Source of the DNA: Clostridia bacterium
Lineage (GTDB): Bacteria > Bacillota > Clostridia > Lachnospirales > Cellulosilyticaceae
Reading direction: 5' to 3'
Length of the DNA stretch: 8,476 bases
Assembly: GCA_029256345.1 (NCBI GenBank)
Contig: JAQSYC010000081.1
Location: forward strand, 1 to 8,476
The notes under the pieces: generated by a model
Told to the model about the DNA's origin: nothing
Databases searched by the model: none
Seen by the model: only the letters and a program-made list of their open reading frames with translations
Shown: positions 5,565 through 8,476 of the stretch, one piece after another
Numbering within the stretch: the first letter of the stretch is position 1
Layout: the number at the start of each line of letters is the position of its first letter
Made by a program: the position numbers and the translations under genes

Positions 5565-7076
5565 ATGGAAAAGTATATCCTAGCATTAGATCAAGGAACA
5601 ACGAGTTCAAGAGCTATTATCTTTGATAAAAGTCAGCACATTGTGGGGATGAGCCAAAGGGAATTTACTCAAATTTATCCTAAAGAGGGCTGGGTAGAGC
5701 ACGATCCTATGGAAATATGGGCAACCCAGTATGGTGTGCTGCAGGAAGTTTTGGCAAAGGCCAATCTGACACAAGAGGATATAGCCGGCATAGGAATCAC
5801 CAATCAAAGGGAAACCACTATTGTATGGGACAAAGAGACAGGGATGCCCATCCATAATGCCATTGTCTGGCAATGCAGAAGAACAGCTGAGATTTGTGAT
5901 CAGCTCAAAGAGCAGGGACTAGAAGACTATATCAAAAAGTCCACAGGGCTTGTTTTGGATGCTTATTTTTCAGGGACTAAAATCAAGTGGCTATTAGATC
6001 ATGTGGAAGGGGCGAGGCAAAAAGCAGAAGCTGGCAAGCTGCTTTTTGGTACAGTGGATACCTGGCTTGTCTGGAAGCTGACAAGCGGTAAAGTCCATAT
6101 AACGGACTATACTAATGCTTCAAGAACAATGCTTTTTAATATTAAAACACTCAAATGGGACAAAAAGCTTTTGAAAGCACTGGATATTCCAGCATCTATG
6201 CTGCCGGAGGTGAGAAATTCATCAGAAATATACGGGTATGCCAATCTTGGGAGCAAAGGTGGCGTGAGGGTACCGGTATGCGGAGTCGCGGGAGACCAAC
6301 AGGCAGCACTTTTTGGGCAGGGATGTTTTAATAAGGGAGATGTCAAAAATACTTATGGGACGGGATGTTTTGTCCTGATGAATACAGGCGAAGAAATGAT
6401 TGAGAGCAAAAATGGCCTACTCACAACCATTGCCATTGGTATAAACGGCAAGGTGCAGTATGCGCTAGAAGGCTCAGTATTTGTTGGTGGAGCTGTTGTA
6501 CAGTGGCTAAGAGATGAGCTAAGGGTCGTTAATGACTCCTGTGATACAGACTATTTTGCAGGCAAGATTAAAGACAGCGGCGGGGTTTATGTGGTTCCGG
6601 CATTTGTTGGACTTGGAGCTCCCTATTGGGATATGTATGCAAGAGGCAGTATTTTTGGAATGACAAGGGGCACAAACCGCAATCATATTATAAGAGCTTC
6701 GCTTGAGGCCATAGGTTATCAGAGCAGGGATGTTATAGAAGCTATGATTGAGGATGTTGGGGCTGGCATCAATAGTATGAAAGTAGATGGGGGAGCTAGT
6801 AAAAATAATTTTCTCATGCAGTTTCAAGCAGATATTATAGGCACAAAAGTAGTCAGACCTGTGGTTATAGAAACCACTGCATTAGGTGCGGCATATTTAG
6901 CAGGCTTTGCAGTGGGATACTGGAAAGACAAAAATGAAATTTTAGAGGCATGGCGTGTAGAAAAAGAATTTACACCCAGTTTAGAAGAGACAATAAGGGC
7001 TAAAGCCTATAAAGGGTGGAAACGGGCAGTTAAAAGGAGCATGCAGTGGGCGCTTGAGGATGCAGAAGAAATCTGA
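5565..7076 (+). CDS. glpK: Glycerol kinase
   Basis: This cytoplasmic FGGY-family kinase (503 residues, usual length about 500) phosphorylates glycerol to glycerol-3-phosphate using ATP. Signatures are LALDQGTTSSRAIIFD (6-21), GWVEHDPMEIW (42-52), ITNQRETTIVWD (78-89), DTWLVWKLTSG (165-175), the catalytic block GVAGDQQAALFGQ (240-252) with Asp244 as base, YGTGCF (264-269), GLGAPYWDMYARG (349-361) and VDGGASKNNFLMQFQAD (407-423). ATG 5565 is chosen because AGAGAGGTG lies 6 nt upstream; an in-frame GTG at 5556 is part of that site. Residues 229-235 (GSKGGVR) match the fructose-1,6-bisphosphate loop of E. coli GlpK, while the phospho-acceptor histidine segment typical of Bacillus and Enterococcus enzymes is absent. 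It has its own promoter and leader. No glpF or glpD lies within the window. Confidence 0.97.
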   Translation: MEKYILALDQGTTSSRAIIFDKSQHIVGMSQREFTQIYPKEGWVEHDPMEIWATQYGVLQEVLAKANLTQEDIAGIGITNQRETTIVWDKETGMPIHNAIVWQCRRTAEICDQLKEQGLEDYIKKSTGLVLDAYFSGTKIKWLLDHVEGARQKAEAGKLLFGTVDTWLVWKLTSGKVHITDYTNASRTMLFNIKTLKWDKKLLKALDIPASMLPEVRNSSEIYGYANLGSKGGVRVPVCGVAGDQQAALFGQGCFNKGDVKNTYGTGCFVLMNTGEEMIESKNGLLTTIAIGINGKVQYALEGSVFVGGAVVQWLRDELRVVNDSCDTDYFAGKIKDSGGVYVVPAFVGLGAPYWDMYARGSIFGMTRGTNRNHIIRASLEAIGYQSRDVIEAMIEDVGAGINSMKVDGGASKNNFLMQFQADIIGTKVVRPVVIETTALGAAYLAGFAVGYWKDKNEILEAWRVEKEFTPSLEETIRAKAYKGWKRAVKRSMQWALEDAEEI

Positions 7077-7095
7077 CATAATTAGTTTTAAAATA

Positions 7096-7124
7096 TTGAA
7101 AATTGAACCAAAGTATTATAAAAT
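7096..7124 (+). promoter_or_regulatory. Candidate distal promoter for the M23-bactofilin genes
   Basis: TTGAAA (7096-7101) and TAAAAT (7119-7124) are 17 nt apart, each a 5/6 match to the sigma-A boxes. The surrounding DNA is very AT-rich, so chance matches are likely. No terminator is visible between glpK and this point, so read-through from glpK is also possible. Confidence 0.4.
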
Positions 7125-7134
7125 AAATAGTAGA

Positions 7135-7163
7135 TTGAATAAAATTATCTCAACTTTTATATT
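7135..7163 (+). promoter_or_regulatory. Candidate proximal promoter for the M23-bactofilin genes
   Basis: TTGAAT (7135-7140) and TATATT (7158-7163) are 17 nt apart, matching at 4/6 and 5/6 positions. The expected start near 7170 leaves a leader of about 42 nt. It may act in tandem with the candidate 39 nt upstream. Confidence 0.45.
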
Positions 7164-7211
7164 ATATAGAGTGAAAAATGTAAAAAAATGTAAAAGGAAG
7201 GAAGGATAGGC

Positions 7212-8141
7212 GTGCTTCGAAAAGGCAATCATAAAGTCAAAAAGTATAATATCATTATTATTCCGGAAAGAGGAGGAAGTACTAAAAGATTAGACTTATC
7301 CTCTGTTTTGATTAAAGGGACGCTTATTTTCTTTCTGACAGTAGGAGTAAGTGTTGCTGCAGTTACTTCTATTTTTGTAAACCGCTATGACCGGTTAAGT
7401 GAAGAATCCAGAAGTCTAAAACATAAAAATGAGTACATCAAAAACCTCGAACAAGACAATAAAGATAAAGAAGATGTCATTCAAAATTATAAAGTTTATC
7501 AAGATACCATCCAGCATAAAATAGAAAAAATCGATGAGCTAGAAAAAGATATCAAAAACAAATTGGACCAAAGCGATTTCTTTAAGGATACCTCTCAATT
7601 AAAGGATATGACACAGATTGAAGCAGCCCCAACATTAAAATTTATGGGTTACTTAGAAGAATCTCAGATGTCTGTCGAAGTGATAGATGGGAAGATAGCT
7701 TCTTTGACACAAATCAATAAACAGTTAGATGAAGTACTTGATAAAGAGCAGTATATCCCGTCTTTTCCACCTTGCAAAGGAAGAATCACAAGCTATTTTG
7801 GAGAAAGACCAAACCCTTTTAATTTCAGAGGGCAAGAGAACCATTCAGCTATTGATATAGCTAATGTTTATGGAACTGAGATTCATGCAACAGCAAAAGG
7901 ACGGGTTGTATACTCAGAATATAGAACTGGATTTGGTAATGCAGTCTATATAGACCATGGAAATGGTTTTACCAGTCTATACGGTCATGCCTCTAAGCTT
8001 TTGGTAAAACAAGGACAAGCTGTTGAAAAGGGGGAAGTCATAGCACTGATGGGTTCTACAGGTCGCTCTACAGGTACCCATGTTCATTTTGAACTAAGAA
8101 AAAATGAAGTACCAATAGACCCTATAAAAATATTTGAATGA
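7212..8141 (+). CDS. Membrane-anchored M23 family peptidoglycan endopeptidase
   Basis: This is a 309-residue zinc metallopeptidase of the LytM/M23 family, which cuts peptide cross-links in peptidoglycan. A positively charged N-terminus is followed by one membrane segment (about 32-54), a charged, probably coiled-coil stem (about 60-120), and a C-terminal M23 domain from GRITSYFGERPNPF (190-203) onwards. Zinc ligands are His211 and Asp215 (HSAID) and His292 of the HVH motif (290-292); His259 in LYGHAS and His290 complete the active site, so the enzyme looks active. The start is GTG at 7212, preceded by AAGGAAGGAAGGA; no ATG lies near the N-terminus in this frame. The bactofilin gene begins 12 nt downstream, so the two are co-transcribed. 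Such peptidases often work with bactofilins to shape the wall; a sporulation role is also possible. Confidence 0.92.
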   Translation: MLRKGNHKVKKYNIIIIPERGGSTKRLDLSSVLIKGTLIFFLTVGVSVAAVTSIFVNRYDRLSEESRSLKHKNEYIKNLEQDNKDKEDVIQNYKVYQDTIQHKIEKIDELEKDIKNKLDQSDFFKDTSQLKDMTQIEAAPTLKFMGYLEESQMSVEVIDGKIASLTQINKQLDEVLDKEQYIPSFPPCKGRITSYFGERPNPFNFRGQENHSAIDIANVYGTEIHATAKGRVVYSEYRTGFGNAVYIDHGNGFTSLYGHASKLLVKQGQAVEKGEVIALMGSTGRSTGTHVHFELRKNEVPIDPIKIFE

Positions 8142-8153
8142 GGAGATAAGCCA

Positions 8154-8476
8154 ATGTTTGGAGATTTTAAAGGTGAAAACAAAGAAAAATTTAAAAGCAG
8201 TGAGGTGGGTACGCTCATAGATACCACAGCCAGTTTGAAAGGAGATATTGTCACAGAGGGGAATGTCAGAATAGACGGCAAATTTGAAGGCAATATCATA
8301 AGAGCAAAAGATGTTGTGGTGGGAGAAAATGGCATTGTAGAGGGACAAATAAACTGTGAAACAGTGATGATTTATGGAACGGTCAAGGGCAACATTAAAA
8401 GCCAGGGACTGGCAGAAGTTATGCCTACGGGTAAAATCTTTGGGGATATAGAGGTTAAAAGTATTTCTATAAGAGA
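8154..8476 (+). CDS. Bactofilin (polymer-forming cytoskeletal protein), 5' part
   Basis: The first 107 codons are visible and the gene runs off the window. The protein starts MFGDFKGENKEKFKSS, a short flexible tail, followed from about residue 18 by the bactofilin domain (PF04519, formerly DUF583). The domain shows repeated short beta-strand turns such as ASLKGDIVTEGNVRIDGKFEGN, given here as residues 26-47, then VVVGENGIVEGQI (54-66) and IYGTVKGNIKS (72-82). Bactofilins self-assemble without nucleotides into filaments at the membrane and recruit wall enzymes. AGGAGA lies 7 nt before the ATG. Pairing with an upstream M23 peptidase is a recurrent arrangement and supports a joint role in cell-wall shaping. 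No N-terminal membrane segment is visible. Confidence 0.92.
   Translation, partial: MFGDFKGENKEKFKSSEVGTLIDTTASLKGDIVTEGNVRIDGKFEGNIIRAKDVVVGENGIVEGQINCETVMIYGTVKGNIKSQGLAEVMPTGKIFGDIEVKSISIR

Noticed and set aside
6519..6827. Minus-strand ORF of 102 codons inside glpK
   Set aside because: It is antisense to a highly conserved coding region of glycerol kinase and has no independent signal.

Overview
The window is from a low-GC Gram-positive bacterium, most likely a sporulating member of the Clostridia (Lachnospirales-like). The signs are the AT-rich intergenic DNA, strong AAGGAGG-type ribosome binding sites, a DUF3842 protein, a YtvI-type sporulation permease, a two-subunit iron-sulfur fumarase, and an M23 peptidase next to a bactofilin. 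The species cannot be fixed from the sequence alone. All recognised genes lie on the + strand.

Layout: (1) 1-208 is the 3' end of a DUF3842 gene, closed by a long hairpin terminator. (2) 209-1010 has no convincing protein gene. It holds a strongly folded, roughly 200-nt element (474-675), closed by a perfect 21-bp stem and followed by a clear intrinsic terminator (730-764). I read it as a structured non-coding RNA gene; it is the most interesting object here. A start-stop mini-ORF and a possible promoter follow. (3) 1011-4498 is a tight four-gene operon: a YtvI/AI-2E permease, fumarase alpha and beta subunits, and an SppA-type signal peptide peptidase. Its genes overlap or lie within 13 nt of each other, and it ends in a strong terminator. 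(4) 4691-5350 is a single gene for a permuted NlpC/P60-like (YiiX/YebB type) predicted cysteine hydrolase, with its own -10 box. (5) 5432-7076 is glycerol kinase with a near-consensus sigma-A promoter and a leader containing a terminator-like hairpin. This suggests control by antitermination. (6) 7096-8476 is a membrane-anchored M23 endopeptidase followed after 12 nt by a bactofilin gene cut by the window edge, preceded by two candidate promoters.

Together these are mostly household and cell-envelope functions: dicarboxylate metabolism, membrane proteolysis, glycerol use, and peptidoglycan remodelling on a cytoskeletal scaffold. The protein genes are ordinary members of known families. The novelty potential lies in the RNA element at 474-675, the glpK leader, and the allosteric type of the glycerol kinase.
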